Assembly (NCBI GenBank): GCA_025769875.1
Contig: JAGFNK010000067.1
Location: 94,673 to 158,672, forward strand
Source of the DNA: Russula earlei
Lineage: Eukaryota; Basidiomycota; Agaricomycetes; Russulales; Russulaceae
DNA: 64,000 bases
Direction of reading: 5' to 3'
Below are positions 63,670 to 64,000 of this stretch, one piece after another; position 1 is the first letter of the stretch, and each line of letters starts with the position of its first letter. The notes beneath the pieces were generated by a model, which was not told where the DNA came from, ran no database searches, and saw only the letters and a list, made by a program, of their open reading frames with translations. Position numbers and translations under genes: made by a program.

Positions 63670-64000
63670 CTGCTGAGACCTTCGAAGAGGTACAGGCTCT
63701 TCAACAGAGGAGGGGACGGTTGTTGGAGGGATGGGCGTTTGCTCACGTTCCTCTTCTTGTGGTGCCTGTATAGGCTGCTCATCGTCCTCACTTTTAATTG
63801 TAGGGAATGGTCGTCAACACCAGGAATGGTGTCTTCGACAGGTTGTTGCGGTAGTTCCTCACGCGGTTCATTAATCCGCGTGGTACCTTTGGTGCGCGCC
63901 TTGTCGCATTTGGGGTACAGGGTCTCATCGTACAGGGCAGTAGCATTTGTGTAAAGCGTATTATTAGGGAGCCTCATAAAGAGTGAGGCTTTGATCCCCT
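63670..64000 (-). pseudogene. Copia E4 linker between integrase and RT, truncated by window end
   Basis: The minus-strand frame 63,977-63,666 is Pro/Arg-rich (PREELPQQPVEDTIPGVDDH, KSLYLFEGLSS) and of the low-complexity kind found between Copia integrase and RT. It is out of frame with the next block. It continues past the edge. Confidence 0.5.

Larger units (their letters stand above)
59764..64000 (-). mobile_element. Copia family E element (E4), 3' half, runs off the right edge
   Basis: The 3' LTR is at the left (59,764-61,770, split by Tc1). The polypurine tract AGCAAGGGGGAG (minus strand, 61,771-61,782) adjoins it, and the pol C-terminal half fills the rest. Integrase, gag and the 5' LTR lie outside the window. 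The decayed copy at 34,772-37,160 is its relative. Confidence 0.9.

Noticed and set aside
1..64000. CRISPR arrays, bacterial operons, Shine-Dalgarno sites, rRNA or tRNA genes
   Set aside because: The window is fungal nuclear DNA. I saw no regularly spaced short repeats with unique spacers and no tRNA cloverleaf or rRNA sequence.

Overview
This window reads as a chromosome segment of a basidiomycete fungus, most likely an Agaricomycete. The evidence is short (about 50-110 bp) GT-AG introns in nearly every gene, a DUF6593-type protein, fungal-type checkpoint, SUMO and kynurenine-pathway genes, and a dense nest of Copia, Gypsy and Tc1 elements. I cannot name the species from sequence alone.

Layout. 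(1) 1-22 kb is a gene-bearing block. It holds the 3' part of a Rud3/GMAP-210-type golgin (+), a frameshifted DUF6593 gene (+), and six minus-strand genes: a stand-alone Nup96 nucleoporin, 3-hydroxyanthranilate 3,4-dioxygenase (BNA1), the Rad17 checkpoint clamp loader, the SUMO E1 subunit UBA2, a three-finger C2H2 protein and a VHS-GAT trafficking adaptor. They are unrelated housekeeping genes (Golgi tethering, nuclear pore, NAD+ synthesis, DNA-damage signalling, sumoylation, vesicle sorting) packed head to tail with short gaps. (2) 22.8-64 kb is almost entirely transposable elements, with only remnants of host-like sequence: a cytochrome P450 N-terminus, a small spliced ORF and unassigned stretches.

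The transposon block can be resolved by its LTR ends and 5-bp target-site duplications. A chromodomain Gypsy (25,987-30,647) is interrupted by a solo LTR flanked by GTTGG. An LTR at 24,413-25,986 carries a second solo LTR flanked by CTAAT. A Copia element (39,942-52,457, TSD GTTGG) contains a second Copia element (40,622-46,830, TSD TTCAA) and several solo LTRs (TSDs AGTAC, GAGTG). A sister copy of that second Copia family stands alone at 52,983-58,197 (TSD TCGGT). A third Copia family enters from the right edge. Its 3' LTR is split by an intact 1.62-kb Tc1/mariner element with a DD34E transposase and TA duplication.

The age layers show in base composition. The Gypsy block at about 22.8-30.6 kb is nearly free of CpG, while later insertions and host genes keep it. 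Differences between the two LTRs of the 53-58 kb Copia element fall mostly at CpG sites, which fits methylation-driven decay. No new defence or metabolic system is evident. The least explained coding sequences are the ORFs at 31.5-33.2 kb next to a sense-oriented Gypsy LTR, and the accessory ORF downstream of the Gypsy pol gene.
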